Shown here piece after piece: positions 22,708-31,922 of a stretch of DNA of 64,000 bases. The notes beneath the pieces were generated by a model. It was given only the letters and a program-made list of their open reading frames with translations, searched no databases and was not told the origin of the DNA. Position 1 is the first letter of the stretch; each line of letters opens with the position of its first letter. The stretch spans positions 6,227,501 to 6,291,500 of the forward strand of contig NZ_JAZHRV010000001.1 of the NCBI RefSeq assembly GCF_036924595.1. Direction: 5' to 3'. The DNA comes from Bradyrhizobium algeriense. GTDB taxonomy: Bacteria; Pseudomonadota; Alphaproteobacteria; Rhizobiales; Xanthobacteraceae. The position numbers were made by a program, and so were the translations under genes.

Positions 22708-23505
22708 ATGGAAGATACCCTACGGCTCTACCGGACGCTGCTGGGCAATCGCGCGTATCTGCGCTCGCTCGCCGAGGGCGCAGCTTTCCTCGCCGCCAGC
22801 ACCATCGCGATATTCGCCGCGGTCACCTATGCCACGGTTCACGCCAGCAATTACGTCACCGATTTTGTGCTGAGCCGCGTTGGCCCCTTCAACGTGCGCT
22901 TTCTCTTCATTTACGGGACGTTCGCAGCGTTCGTGATTACGGCGAGCCTGCTGGCCTGGCGACCGAACCGGGTGCCGTTCGCGCTCAAGGCCGTGGCGCT
23001 GTTCCTGCTGGTCCGCGCCGTGTTCGTGGCGCTCACCCACATGGCGCCATCGCCTATCGATCCGCAGAAGCCGGCGCCGTTCTTCAACTCGATCTTCTAC
23101 GGCAGCGATCTATTCTTCTCCGGCCACACAGGCCTGCCGTTTCTCGCCGCGCTTGCCTTCTGGTACATCCCGCAATGGCGAATGTTCTATCTCGCGCTGA
23201 CTGCCTTCTTCGGCTCGGTCGTGCTGCTCGGTCACTATCACTATTCGATCGACGTGCTTGCCGCCCTGTTCATCACCCACGGCGTCTTTCAGATTTCGTG
23301 CTGGCTGTTTGCCCGCGACTACACGCTATTTCGTTCTTCCGAAAGCCAGACTGCCCCACGGCCGAAGCGTGCAAGCCGAAAGGCGTTGGCTCCGGCCGGT
23401 AGCGGACATGAGCGCGCTCCCAAACCGTTCGTGCTGCACGTCGTCGGAGACGAAGCGGTGCCGAGCGGCCAATCCAAAGCCGACTTGAATCATCCGAACG
23501 GATGA
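22708..23505 (+). CDS. PAP2-like membrane phosphatase
   Basis: A 265-residue protein with about six membrane helices. The PAP2 signature is present in the form SGHTGLP (His140) and GHYHYSIDV (His176), with the spacing of the PAP2_C/sphingomyelin-synthase-like branch, which transfers or removes lipid-linked phosphate at the outer face of the inner membrane. The C-terminal 60 residues are polar and basic, probably cytoplasmic. The substrate is not known. Start ATG with GCGGAG upstream; the frame is open further 5' but without ribosome site. Confidence 0.8.
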   Translation: MEDTLRLYRTLLGNRAYLRSLAEGAAFLAASTIAIFAAVTYATVHASNYVTDFVLSRVGPFNVRFLFIYGTFAAFVITASLLAWRPNRVPFALKAVALFLLVRAVFVALTHMAPSPIDPQKPAPFFNSIFYGSDLFFSGHTGLPFLAALAFWYIPQWRMFYLALTAFFGSVVLLGHYHYSIDVLAALFITHGVFQISCWLFARDYTLFRSSESQTAPRPKRASRKALAPAGSGHERAPKPFVLHVVGDEAVPSGQSKADLNHPNG

Positions 23506-23507
23506 AA

Positions 23508-23542
23508 GCGTCCTCTCCCCGCCAACAACCGGGAGAGGACGC
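23508..23542. terminator. bidirectional terminator-like hairpin
   Basis: A perfect 12-bp stem, GCGTCCTCTCCC with GGGAGAGGACGC, closes an 11-base loop between the convergent PAP2 and CHAP-like genes. There is no U-run on either side, so it may work as a stem-only or Rho-assisted stop, or just protect 3' ends. Confidence 0.6.
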
Positions 23543-23555
23543 AGCGCAATCCGCC

Positions 23556-24443
23556 TCAGCTCGTCGGCATGACGTAGGCGTAGATCCGGCCGCGCGAGAC
23601 CGGCGCTTCGCGGACGCGGTTGCCGTTATTGCCGGAGATCATGATCGGATTGCCCTTGGCATCGATGCCGGTGATGACGCCGACATGGCCGCCGCGGCGG
23701 CCGCGCGTCATCACCGCAATCGCGCCGACCTGCGGACCGGAAACGCGCTGGCCGTATTTCGAGAACGAGCTCGCCATGTCCGAGCCCGTGCCGCGATAGC
23801 CGGAGTGCTGCAGCACCATGTTCATGAACCGCGCGCACCACAGCCTGCCGCGTCCCGTCGGGTTGCCGCCGAGATAACGGCGCGCTGTGGCGACGACGTT
23901 CGACGAGCTGAAGCTGGACGCCATCGCGCCGCCGGCCGGCGTCACGGTTGAATTCGCTCCGGCGCTTGCATTTGTCGCGACGCTTGCATCCGTTGCGACG
24001 CTTGCGTTGACGTTGGCAAGGCCGCGCGCCTGCATCTGCGCGACCCCACGCTCCCAGCGTGATGTGCGCTCGACCTGCCGCAGCCGGGCGCCGCGACGGC
24101 CGCGGTCGGCGCGCGCCTCAGTGACGACGCTGGGCGAGCCGAAGCCGCCGGGCGCAACCATCTGGGGGCTGCTTTCCATGAAGCTCGGGTTGGTATCGGC
24201 AAAGCCGCCGGCCTGCATTCGCTGCGCGCTGCGATCCCAGCGCGACGTCCTGATAGCATGGCGATGGTGGCGATAGGCGTAATGATGCTTGGCATGATGG
24301 CCGGCGTGATAAGCGCGAGCGTGTCGCCCTGCGCCGTGGTGAGGCCGTGCCGAAGCTGGAGTGACGAATGCAACGATGGAAACCGAACATAGTGCCAGCG
24401 CGATGAAACGAAGCAACCGGCGAAACGCAAACAACTGACGCAT
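23556..24443 (-). CDS. secreted CHAP-like (TIGR02594-type) cell-wall hydrolase
   Basis: A 295-residue protein with a signal peptide cut after about residue 32 (ASA|RP). A histidine-rich stretch follows, then two related segments beginning TSRW (near residues 67 and 128), each with a Q-M-Q-A-x-G core, evidently an internal duplication. The C-terminal domain has catalytic Cys203 (LWCARFMNMV) and His253 (GGHVGVITG), as in NlpC/P60-CHAP enzymes that cut peptidoglycan peptides. AGAGGG lies six bases before the chosen ATG. Convergent with the PAP2 gene. Confidence 0.8.
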   Translation of the reverse strand: MRQLFAFRRLLRFIALALCSVSIVAFVTPASARPHHGAGRHARAYHAGHHAKHHYAYRHHRHAIRTSRWDRSAQRMQAGGFADTNPSFMESSPQMVAPGGFGSPSVVTEARADRGRRGARLRQVERTSRWERGVAQMQARGLANVNASVATDASVATNASAGANSTVTPAGGAMASSFSSSNVVATARRYLGGNPTGRGRLWCARFMNMVLQHSGYRGTGSDMASSFSKYGQRVSGPQVGAIAVMTRGRRGGHVGVITGIDAKGNPIMISGNNGNRVREAPVSRGRIYAYVMPTS

Positions 24444-24700
24444 ACTAAGCCCTCTGTAGCACCCCCACTTCCCCTTTGCGTTCGTCCACGAACGACCGCG
24501 GGCGGCGTTTTGCGTTGCGATGTGACGAGACGAAGATTTCATGTGGCGCTGCGGAAACAATTCCGGGGTGATTCCGCGATCTTTCGATGGCGGAAATGAA
24601 ACTAAATTGCCGTATTGCGGCCGCGAGAATTAATTGCAATTTTGCTGCTCGGCCACGCAAGGATGTTGCGTGAAAACAAGAAAATGGAGAAGAATCCGAA

Positions 24701-25573
24701 ATGCCCTATGCCGTCGCCAAAGACAGCGTTCGTCTGCACTACGAAGAGGCGGGAAGCGGGACGCCGATCATCTTCCTGCACGAGTTCGCGGCCGACCACA
24801 CCAACTGGGAGCCGCAGATGCGCTACTTCTCGCGCGGCCACCGCTGCATCGCCTATTCGGCGCGCGGCTATACGCCCTCCGACGTGCCGCCTGACGCCGA
24901 TGTCTACACCTACAAGCATTTCTACACCGATGCGCTCGCGGTGCTCGATCACCTCGGCATCGCCAAAGCACATTTCGTCGGCCTGTCGATGGGCTCCTAT
25001 TCCTCGCTGCAGGTCGGCCTCAATGCAGCCGACCGGGCGCTGTCGATGACGCTCGCCGCCGTCGGCTCAGGCTCTGCCATCGAGCATCTCGATGCCTTCC
25101 GCGCGCAGTGCCGGGCCAATGCCGAGCAGTATGAGGCGATCGGCTCGGTGGAAGTCGCCAAGGTGACGCGCGAGGCGCCGAGCCGGATTCCATTTTTGCT
25201 GAAAGACCCGCGCGGCCATGCCGATTTCTACGCCGCGTTGGCGCGGCATGACGCCAAGGGTTCGGCCAACACCATGCGCAGCTTTCAGGGCGGACGGCCG
25301 TCGATCTACACCATGACCGATGCGATCCGGCGCGTGCCGACGCCGGCGCTGATCCTGTGCGGCGACGAGGACGACAATTGCATCGGGCCGAGCCTGTTCC
25401 TGAAGCAGCACCTGCCGGCGGCGGGGCTTTCGTTCTTTCCGAAGTCGGGCCACGTGCTCAATCTGGAAGAGCCGGCGCTGTTCAACGAGATGGTGGAGCG
25501 GTTCATCGCGCTGGTCGAGGCGGGCCGATGGCCGGTGCGGGATGCGCGGTCGATGGTGAAGGTGGCGGTGTAG
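24701..25573 (+). CDS. alpha/beta hydrolase
   Basis: A 290-residue alpha/beta-fold hydrolase. The nucleophile elbow is GLSMGS (Ser96), the oxyanion region HEFAADHTNW, the acid is in the CGDEDDN segment near 226 and the catalytic histidine in SGHVLNLEEP near 252. No signal peptide. Sequence type is that of esterases, lactonases or C-C hydrolases; the substrate is not determinable. GGAGAAG lies before the ATG. Confidence 0.85.
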   Translation: MPYAVAKDSVRLHYEEAGSGTPIIFLHEFAADHTNWEPQMRYFSRGHRCIAYSARGYTPSDVPPDADVYTYKHFYTDALAVLDHLGIAKAHFVGLSMGSYSSLQVGLNAADRALSMTLAAVGSGSAIEHLDAFRAQCRANAEQYEAIGSVEVAKVTREAPSRIPFLLKDPRGHADFYAALARHDAKGSANTMRSFQGGRPSIYTMTDAIRRVPTPALILCGDEDDNCIGPSLFLKQHLPAAGLSFFPKSGHVLNLEEPALFNEMVERFIALVEAGRWPVRDARSMVKVAV

Positions 25574-25702
25574 GCCGTCATTCCGGAGCGATGCGAAGCA
25601 TCGAACTATGGTGCGCAATTGCGCACCTGAGAATCTCGAGATTCCCCGATGCGCAATTGCGCATCTGAGGTCTGGTCCTTCGGACCATCCCGGAATGACG
25701 GC
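25574..25702. repeat. compound palindromic intergenic repeat
   Basis: Outer arms GCCGTCATTCCGG and CCGGAATGACGGC enclose a nest of smaller palindromes: GTGCGCAATTGCGCAC (25611-25626), ATGCGCAATTGCGCAT (25649-25664), TCTCGAGA and GGTCCTTCGGACC. It separates two convergent genes and may act as a transcript end; a REP/BIME-like element is likely. Confidence 0.75.
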
Positions 25703-25709
25703 GGTGGCG

Positions 25710-26378
25710 TCACTTCCCCGCCCCACCCCGGCTCAGCAAAAACACGCCCTGCTCGCCGAACATGTTCCAGACCCACCAGGGCAGATTCAGCGGCACCGGG
25801 CGGCCGTAGAGATCGAGCGCCACCGCGCGCTCCATCTTGACGTTGATCTCGTCGCAGAGCTGCACGAAATCCTTGATGGTGCAGAAATGGATGTTCGGCG
25901 TGTCGTACCAGGTGGCGGGGAGATTTTCGGTGCGCGGCATGTGTCCGCCGACGAGCAGCTGCAGCCGCATCTTCCAGAATCCGAAATTCGGGAACGAGAC
26001 GATGGCGCGGCGGCCGATGCGCAGGAGATTCTCCAGCACCGGCTTCGGCTGCCGCGTCGCCTGCAGCGTCTGCGACAGGATCACGTAATCGAAGGCATCG
26101 TCGGGATAATTGACGAGGTCGGTGTCCGCATCGCCCTGCACCACCGCGAGCCCCTTGGCGACGCAGCGGTTGACGCCCTCGCGCGACAGCTCGATGCCGC
26201 GGCCGTCGATGCCGCGGCTCTCCAGGAGTTGCAGCAATTCGCCATCGCCGCAGCCGACGTCGAGCACTTTTGAGCCGGCCGGAATCATTTCGGCGACCAT
26301 GAGATGATCGGTGCGATACTTGCCGGTGCGGTCGGGCGCTACGCCGCCGAGCGGCAGGGCCGGTTCCTGAACCGCCAT
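25710..26378 (-). CDS. metW: methionine biosynthesis protein MetW
   Basis: A 222-residue class I SAM-dependent methyltransferase-fold protein with motif I VLDVGCGDGELL and the strongly conserved LVNYPDDAFDYVILSQTLQA and NFGFWKMRLQLL segments of MetW. MetW forms a functional pair with MetX in acylating homoserine. It follows metX by one base if the ATG at 26378 is used, and overlaps it by 17 bases if the ATG at 26396 is used; the first is preferred. Transcribed with metX under the riboswitch. Confidence 0.92.
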   Translation of the reverse strand: MAVQEPALPLGGVAPDRTGKYRTDHLMVAEMIPAGSKVLDVGCGDGELLQLLESRGIDGRGIELSREGVNRCVAKGLAVVQGDADTDLVNYPDDAFDYVILSQTLQATRQPKPVLENLLRIGRRAIVSFPNFGFWKMRLQLLVGGHMPRTENLPATWYDTPNIHFCTIKDFVQLCDEINVKMERAVALDLYGRPVPLNLPWWVWNMFGEQGVFLLSRGGAGK

Positions 26379-26379
26379 A

Positions 26380-27585
26380 TCAACCACCCGCACCATTGGA
26401 GAGCCCACGCGCCTTGCCGGCCGATTCCAGGAAGGCGCGGGAAATGTCGAAGAACTCCGGCACATCGAGCAGGAAGGCGTCATGGCCGCGATCGGTCTCG
26501 ATCTCGGCGAACGACACCCGCGCGCTGGAAGCGTTCAGCGCATGCACCAGCGCCCGCGATTCCGAGGTCGGGAACAGCCAGTCCGAGGTGAACGACACCA
26601 CGCAGAAGCGGGTCTTGATGCCGAGAAACGCCTGCGCCAGCACGCCGCTGTGGTCGGCGGCGATATCGAAATAGTCCATCGCCCGCGTCAGATAGAGATA
26701 GCTGTTGGCGTCAAAACGCTCGACAAAGGACGAGCCTTGATAGCGCAGATAGCTTTCGACCTGGAAATCCGCGTCGAACGAGAAGGTCGGCAACTCGCGG
26801 TCCTGCATCCGCCGTCCGAACTTGCGATGCAGCGCGGCGTCGGAGAGATAGGTGATGTGCCCGGCCATCCGCGCCACTGCCAATCCACGATGCGGATGGG
26901 TGCTGCGTTCGAAATAGCGCCCATGGTGCCAGTCCGGATCAGCCATCACGGCCTGTCGGCCGAGTTCATGAAACGCGATGTTCTGTGCGGAGTGGCGCGT
27001 CGAGCAGGCGACCGGCAGCGCCGAGAACACGCGCTCCGGATAGGCGGCGGTCCATTGCAGCACCTGCATGCCGCCCATCGATCCGCCGATCACGCAAAAC
27101 AAGGTTTCGATCCCCAGCCGGTCGAGCAGCATGGCCTGCGCTCGGACCATGTCGGGGATGGTGATCACGGGAAAATCCAGCCCCCAGGCCTTGCCGGTGG
27201 CCGGATCGGTCGAGGCCGGACCGGTCGATCCCATACAGCCGCCGATCACATTCGAACAGATGATGAAGTATCGGTCGGTATCGAGCGGACGGCCGGGACC
27301 GACCATGATTTCCCACCAGCCGGCCTTGCCCGTCAGGGGATGCAAATTGGCGACGTGCTGATCCAGCGTCAGCGCGTGGCAGATCAGAATGGCGTTGGAG
27401 CGATCGGCGTTCAGTTCGCCATAGGTCTGATAGGCGATCTGGAACGGCGCGAGATCGATGCCGCAATCGAGCCTCAAGGGCTGATCCATGCCGAACGTCG
27501 CCACCGGCGAGGTCGGATGATCGGCCTCATGGGCGCGATCCTCGTTGAGGATCGAGGGACTAGATATCGAATGCACGTTTGTCAT
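26380..27585 (-). CDS. metX: homoserine O-acyltransferase MetX
   Basis: A 401-residue alpha/beta-fold enzyme that activates homoserine with an acyl-CoA (acetyl or succinyl) in methionine synthesis. The nucleophile elbow is GGSMGGMQ, with conserved [12 protein letters not shown] and the C-terminal catalytic segment [10 protein letters not shown]. Whether acetyl or succinyl is used cannot be told from these motifs. First gene of the metXW operon, with a long structured leader holding a SAM-II riboswitch, a terminator and a hairpin overlapping the ribosome site. Confidence 0.95.
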   Translation of the reverse strand: MTNVHSISSPSILNEDRAHEADHPTSPVATFGMDQPLRLDCGIDLAPFQIAYQTYGELNADRSNAILICHALTLDQHVANLHPLTGKAGWWEIMVGPGRPLDTDRYFIICSNVIGGCMGSTGPASTDPATGKAWGLDFPVITIPDMVRAQAMLLDRLGIETLFCVIGGSMGGMQVLQWTAAYPERVFSALPVACSTRHSAQNIAFHELGRQAVMADPDWHHGRYFERSTHPHRGLAVARMAGHITYLSDAALHRKFGRRMQDRELPTFSFDADFQVESYLRYQGSSFVERFDANSYLYLTRAMDYFDIAADHSGVLAQAFLGIKTRFCVVSFTSDWLFPTSESRALVHALNASSARVSFAEIETDRGHDAFLLDVPEFFDISRAFLESAGKARGLSNGAGG

Positions 27586-27596
27586 TTCGGCACCGA

Positions 27597-27610
27597 CCTC
27601 CTTACGGAGG
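27597..27610 (-). promoter_or_regulatory. hairpin covering the metX ribosome-binding site
   Basis: The metX Shine-Dalgarno AAGGAGG, 11 bases from the ATG, is preceded directly by its complement, making CCTCC-GTAA-GGAGG, a short self-closing stem. It could lower translation when folded. This is seen in the sequence; regulation is inferred. Confidence 0.45.
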
Positions 27611-27632
27611 CTCTACAGACAGAATCAGGCCA

Positions 27633-27666
27633 TAAAAAACCCGGCCTGAACAAAGGTTCGGCCGGG
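27633..27666 (-). terminator. intrinsic terminator of the metX leader
   Basis: On the minus strand CCCGGCC, a 12-base loop and GGCCGGG are followed by six T residues: a complete intrinsic terminator 50 bases before the metX start. The upstream GGCCGGGG segment (around 27677-27686) can pair with the same CCCGGCC, giving an antiterminator fold, so it is likely the expression platform of the riboswitch. Confidence 0.85.
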
Positions 27667-27683
27667 ATCAACTCTGTCCCCGG

Positions 27684-27740
27684 CCTGTTTAGCGAGTTGT
27701 TTAACGTGGCTGCAAGCCGGCCGGCTCAAATGACCACGGA
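27684..27740 (-). ncRNA. SAM-II riboswitch aptamer
   Basis: On the minus strand the leader contains CCGTGG, then TCATTTGAGCC, GCTTGCAGCCACG, TTAAACAAC and CGCTAAACAGG. CCGTGG pairs with CCACG to make the P1 stem, and the A-rich segment before GCTAAA matches the pseudoknot of the SAM-II (metA motif) class, which binds S-adenosylmethionine and represses metA/metX genes in alphaproteobacteria. The location directly ahead of a terminator and metX agrees. A covariance-model hit was not run. Confidence 0.88.
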
Positions 27741-27748
27741 ATGGAACA

Positions 27749-27777
27749 AAGCTAGTCCCGCCCAGGCATTTCGTCAA
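27749..27777 (-). promoter_or_regulatory. metXW promoter
   Basis: TTGACG (27777-27772), a 17-base spacer and TAGCTT (27754-27749) lie immediately upstream of the aptamer, putting the start a few bases before its first stem. The -10 is weak but the position is right. Confidence 0.6.
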
Positions 27778-27922
27778 GCAGGCGGGGGCCGGACCGCATG
27801 GTTAACCCGATCGTGCAGGGCTGGCCCGTGACGTTTCTCTTTGCTTTCAGCGCCCGTCTTTCCTAATCAATGCGACTGTCTGCCGGGCGCATCGGGCTGT
27901 TCGGCACCAAGGTTTCTCGAAG

Positions 27923-28783
27923 ATGTCCAAGGCACCGTCCAAGGCACCCCCGGCCCCGCCCTCGCTGCAGGAATTGCGCAAGGAGATCGATGCGATCGAC
28001 GAGCAGGTCCATCGCCTCCTGATGGCCCGCGGCGACATCATCGACCGGCTGATCCAGGTGAAGCAGACCCAGGAAGTCGGCTCCGCGTTCCGCCCGGCGC
28101 GCGAGGCCAGCATGATGCGGCAACTGGTGCAGCGTCATCGCGGCATCCTGCCGCTCGACACCATCGAGAGCATCTGGCGCGTCATCATCTCGACCTTCAC
28201 CTATGTCCAGGCGCCGTTCGCGGTGCATGCGGACGTCTCGGTCGGCGAGCCCGCGATGCGGGATTCGGCGCGGTTTCATTTCGGCTTCGTCGTGCCTTAT
28301 GTGGGCCATTTCAGCGCGCAGGCCGCGGTCGAAGCGGTGGCGAAATCGAAGGGCGACCTGGCGCTGGTCTCGGCAATCTCGAGCCGCACGCCGTGGTGGA
28401 TCGCGCTGGAAGCGGACGGCGCGCCAAAGATCATCGCGCGGCTGCCGTTCCTCGAACGCGCCGACCATCCGGCGGCGCTCCCCGTCTTCGTGATCTCACG
28501 GGTCGCCGACGATGCCATGGTGACCGAGGTCCAGATGTGGAGCGTGCGCGTCTCTGGCTGGAACGCCGATATCGCGCGCGCCGTGGCTCCGCTCGCTGAA
28601 ATCGTCGCGGTGCCCGACACCGCCTTCGACGGCGCGGCGCTCCTGGTGTCGGATGCCGGCGCCGGCTTCGAGAAGATCAAGAAAGCCCTGGTCCAGGCCG
28701 GCGCCTCGGTGCGCTCGTCGGCCCTCGTCGGCAGCCACGCAACGCGCTATACGGTGCCCCCGAACGGGGCAGCCGAGTCCTAA
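27923..28783 (+). CDS. chorismate mutase (AroQ type) with C-terminal domain
   Basis: A 286-residue protein. Residues about 14-95 form an AroQ helical mutase domain (LQELRKEIDAIDEQVHRLLMARGDIIDRLIQVK), converting chorismate to prephenate for Phe and Tyr. The remaining ~190 residues resemble a prephenate-dehydratase or ACT-like region (VPYVGHFSAQAAVEAVAKSKGDLALVS). Its activity is uncertain. It is first in a row with hisC and tyrA, in the arrangement usual for Rhizobiales, and divergent from metXW. Confidence 0.88.
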   Translation: MSKAPSKAPPAPPSLQELRKEIDAIDEQVHRLLMARGDIIDRLIQVKQTQEVGSAFRPAREASMMRQLVQRHRGILPLDTIESIWRVIISTFTYVQAPFAVHADVSVGEPAMRDSARFHFGFVVPYVGHFSAQAAVEAVAKSKGDLALVSAISSRTPWWIALEADGAPKIIARLPFLERADHPAALPVFVISRVADDAMVTEVQMWSVRVSGWNADIARAVAPLAEIVAVPDTAFDGAALLVSDAGAGFEKIKKALVQAGASVRSSALVGSHATRYTVPPNGAAES

Positions 28784-28810
28784 GCCGTCCTGAATATCCG
28801 GAGCCAGAAG

Positions 28811-29908
28811 ATGAACCGTCCCGTGCCGAATCCCGGCATTCTCGATATTGCGCCCTACACGCCCGGCAAGACGCCGGTGCCGGAGCCGGGCCGCAAGGTG
28901 TTCAAGCTGTCCGCCAACGAGACCCCGTTCGGGCCGTCGCCGAAGGCGATCGAAGTCTATAAGGCCGCGGCGGCACATCTGGAGGACTATCCGGAAGGCA
29001 CCTCGCGGGTGCTGCGCGAGGCGATCGGCCGCGCCTATGGGCTCGATCCCAACCGCATCATCTGCGGTGCCGGCTCGGACGAAATCCTCAACCTGCTGGC
29101 GCACACCTATCTCAGCCACGGCGATGAAGCGATCTCCACCGCCCACGGTTTTCTGGTGTACCCGATCGCCACGATGGCGAACGGCGCGAAAAACGTCGTC
29201 GCGCCCGAGACCGACTTCACCGCCGACGTCGACGCCATTCTCGCGCGCGTGACGCCGCGCACGAAACTGGTGTGGCTGGCCAACCCGAACAATCCGACCG
29301 GCACCTACGTGCCGTTCGACGAGGTCAAGCGGCTGCGCGCCAGCCTGCCGCAGAATGTGCTGCTGGTGCTGGACGCCGCCTATTCCGACTACGTGTCGCG
29401 CAACGATTACGAGCTCGGACTGGAGTTGGTGGCGACCACCGAAAACACCGTGATGACGCACACCTTCTCCAAGATCCACGGGCTGGCCAGCTTACGGATC
29501 GGCTGGATGTTCGGCCCTGCCAACATCATCGACGCCGTCAACCGGATTCGCGGGCCGTTCAACGTCTCGACGCCGGCGATGCTGGCGGCGGTGGCCGCGA
29601 TCGAGGACACTGCGCATGTCCAGATGTCGAAGGCGTTCACCGAGCAGTGGCGCAACTGGCTGACCGAAGAAATCGGCAAGCTGGGGCTCAAGGTGACGCC
29701 GAGCGTGGCGAATTTCGTGCTGATCCACTTCCCGCAGGAGAAAGGCAAGACGTCGGCGGACGCGGACGTGTTTCTAACTAAACGAGGCCTGGTGCTGCGG
29801 GCGCTCAACAATTACGGCCTCCCCCACGCCCTGCGCATGACCATCGGCACCGAGGAGGCCAATCGCCTCGTCGTCGAGGCCTTGCGCGACTTTATGGCGG
29901 CCAAATGA
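28811..29908 (+). CDS. hisC: histidinol-phosphate aminotransferase
   Basis: A 365-residue PLP-dependent class I/II aminotransferase. Conserved parts are visible: [26 protein letters not shown], the PLP-lysine segment [15 protein letters not shown] and the C-terminal [10 protein letters not shown]. The His pathway is its classical role; beside chorismate mutase and tyrA it may also transaminate aromatic keto acids, as HisC-type enzymes often do. GGAG precedes the ATG; the stop overlaps the next start by four bases. Confidence 0.92.
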   Translation: MNRPVPNPGILDIAPYTPGKTPVPEPGRKVFKLSANETPFGPSPKAIEVYKAAAAHLEDYPEGTSRVLREAIGRAYGLDPNRIICGAGSDEILNLLAHTYLSHGDEAISTAHGFLVYPIATMANGAKNVVAPETDFTADVDAILARVTPRTKLVWLANPNNPTGTYVPFDEVKRLRASLPQNVLLVLDAAYSDYVSRNDYELGLELVATTENTVMTHTFSKIHGLASLRIGWMFGPANIIDAVNRIRGPFNVSTPAMLAAVAAIEDTAHVQMSKAFTEQWRNWLTEEIGKLGLKVTPSVANFVLIHFPQEKGKTSADADVFLTKRGLVLRALNNYGLPHALRMTIGTEEANRLVVEALRDFMAAK

Positions 29909-30843
29909 ACGCAACGCCGATCTTCCGACGCGTCGCGCTGATCGGCTTCGGCCTGATCGGCGGCTCGATCGCGCGCGCCGCGCGGGCCCAGGGGCTCGCC
30001 AGCGAAATCGTTACCACCGCGCGCTCGGAGAAGACCCGCGCGAGGGTGACCGAACTTTCTGTCGTCGACGAGGTGCTGGAGACCAACGCGGAAGCCGTCA
30101 AAGACGCCGACCTCGTGATCCTCTGCATCCCGGTCGGCGCCTGTGGCCCGGTCGCGCAGGAGATTGCACCGTTCCTTAAAGCGGGCGCGATCGTGTCCGA
30201 CGTCGGCTCGGTCAAGGGCGCGATCGTCCGCGAGATGGCGCCGCATCTGCCGGCGAATGTTCATTTCGTTCCGGCCCATCCGGTCGCGGGCACCGAGCAT
30301 TCCGGGCCCGATTCCGGCTTCGCCGAACTCTTCATCAACCGCTGGTGCATCCTCACGCCGCCCGATGGCGCCGATCCGATGGCCGTTGAAACGCTGCGTG
30401 CATTCTGGACCGGCATGGGCGCCAAAGTCGAGATCATGACGCCCGACCACCACGATCTGGTGCTGGCGATCACGAGCCACCTGCCGCATCTGATCGCCTA
30501 CACCATCGTCGGCACGGCGGATGAACTGGCGCAGGTGACGTCGTCGGAAGTGATAAAGTTCTCCGCCGGCGGCTTTCGCGATTTCACCCGCATCGCGGCG
30601 TCGGACCCGACGATGTGGCGCGACGTGTTCCTCAACAACAAGGAAGCCGTGCTGGAAATGCTCGGCACCTTCAACGAGGATCTCTCAAAGCTCACCCGCG
30701 CGATCCGCCGCAACGACGGCGAAGCGCTGTTCGAGCATTTTACGCGCACTCGCGCCATCCGCCGTGGCATCGTCGAAATTGGCCAGGATTCGGCCGCGCC
30801 GGATTTCGGCCGGCCGCATCCGCCGCTGGTGAAGAAGGAATGA
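29905..30843 (+). CDS. tyrA: prephenate/arogenate dehydrogenase
   Basis: A 312-residue NAD(P)-dependent cyclohexadienyl dehydrogenase for tyrosine synthesis. The nucleotide fold GFGLIGGS is at residues 12-19, and conserved [21 protein letters not shown] and [13 protein letters not shown] segments place it in the TyrA family. The start overlaps the hisC stop (ATGA), showing translational coupling. Downstream is a palindromic repeat likely to end the transcript. Confidence 0.93.
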   Translation: MNATPIFRRVALIGFGLIGGSIARAARAQGLASEIVTTARSEKTRARVTELSVVDEVLETNAEAVKDADLVILCIPVGACGPVAQEIAPFLKAGAIVSDVGSVKGAIVREMAPHLPANVHFVPAHPVAGTEHSGPDSGFAELFINRWCILTPPDGADPMAVETLRAFWTGMGAKVEIMTPDHHDLVLAITSHLPHLIAYTIVGTADELAQVTSSEVIKFSAGGFRDFTRIAASDPTMWRDVFLNNKEAVLEMLGTFNEDLSKLTRAIRRNDGEALFEHFTRTRAIRRGIVEIGQDSAAPDFGRPHPPLVKKE

Positions 30844-30846
30844 TTC

Positions 30847-30901
30847 TATGGTCGTCCCTGCCTAGTGCGCAATTGCGCACGGGAGCAGGGACGATGACCA
30901 C
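30847..30901. repeat. palindromic repeat after tyrA
   Basis: Arms TGGTCGTCCCTGC and GCAGGGACGATGACCA enclose GTGCGCAATTGCGCAC at 30865-30880, the same 16-bp core as in the repeat at 25574-25702. It is likely a terminator or REP-type element. Confidence 0.65.
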
Positions 30902-31054
30902 CGTCGGCAATTTTTGAAAGAAAGCCGGCCACCATCTCGAAACACAACAGCCGCCGCGGCGTATGGGTCCCGGCTCGCGCTTCGGTTGGCCGGGACGACA
31001 GCCAACGAATTGCACAAGGTCGTCATACCCCGCAGCCACCAGGGCATTGCACGC

Positions 31055-31838
31055 TCAGACGCAGGCCCCCTCGATCAAATGCAATTGTGTGCCCGTCGGT
31101 AGCACTCGCTTGAGGGCATATCCCGCTGCGGCGAACAGGTCGACAAATTCCTCGTGACTGCGTTCCCGCCCGCCCGCAGCGACCATCATGTTGAGGTCGC
31201 CAAACTTCTCGGCGGGCGCAACATTCGGGGCACCGATGATGCGCTCTAACACCAATATCCGGCCATTTGGTGTGACGGCAGCCCGGCAGCTTCGCAGGAT
31301 CGCCAGCGCCTGCTCGTCGTTCCAATCGTGCAACACACTTTTCAGCATATGCAAGTCGCCCGATGGCACGCTGATAAAGAAGTCACCCTCACAGATCTCG
31401 CACCTCTCGCGGACGCCCATCCCTTGTAGCAGCTTATCGGCCTGCACATAAGGGTACGCGCACTCTCCCGTACGCACGCTGTAGAGAAGGTGCGACCACT
31501 CCTGCCAGTAATATGGTCGGCCGATGTGCGCGGCCCACGGCCCCACGGGCTGGGGCGCGTCGGAGCGCAAGCACGCTCCCAATTCCGCCAGGCTGAAGAC
31601 CCCGGTCCACATCTTCATGAAACACGCCGGCGGCGCTAAGCGCGCGCAACAGCCTGTACAGCGCGTCCCGATTTGCTCCAACGCGATCTGCCAGGGCGTC
31701 GTTGCTGCGCGGCCCGTCCTCTAGTAAATCGGCGATACCCAAAGTGGCTGCGACATGCAAAGCCTGTGACACCTGGTAACCGTTGATAAGCCGCATGATC
31801 TGGACGGCTGGGCTTGATGGCGGCAGTGGATCGGTCAT
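31055..31838 (-). pseudogene. broken SAM-dependent O-methyltransferase gene
   Basis: The N-terminal part in one frame (MTDPLPPSSPAVQIMRLING, QVSQALHVAATLGIADLLEDG, NRDALYRLLRALSAAGVF) is the dimerisation domain of the hydroxyneurospore/acetylserotonin O-methyltransferase type. After about residue 75 the frame shifts, and the C-terminal part (VRERCEICEGDFFISVPSGD, LKSVLHDWNDEQALAILRSC) continues in another. A stretch of about 90 residues between them, which should hold the GGGxG SAM-binding motif, is missing. So the gene has both a frameshift and an internal deletion and is not expected to be functional. Confidence 0.8.
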
Positions 31839-31922
31839 TTCCCCAACTCCGAAAATGTTGCACTCTTGGCCAAACTGATCGAATTGACTCGGATTGGCCT
31901 TCAAAACCAACTCCGAGCAGAA

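Noticed and set aside
26482..27831. 449-residue plus-strand frame opposite metX
   Set aside because: Opposite to metX and its riboswitch, with no family pattern.
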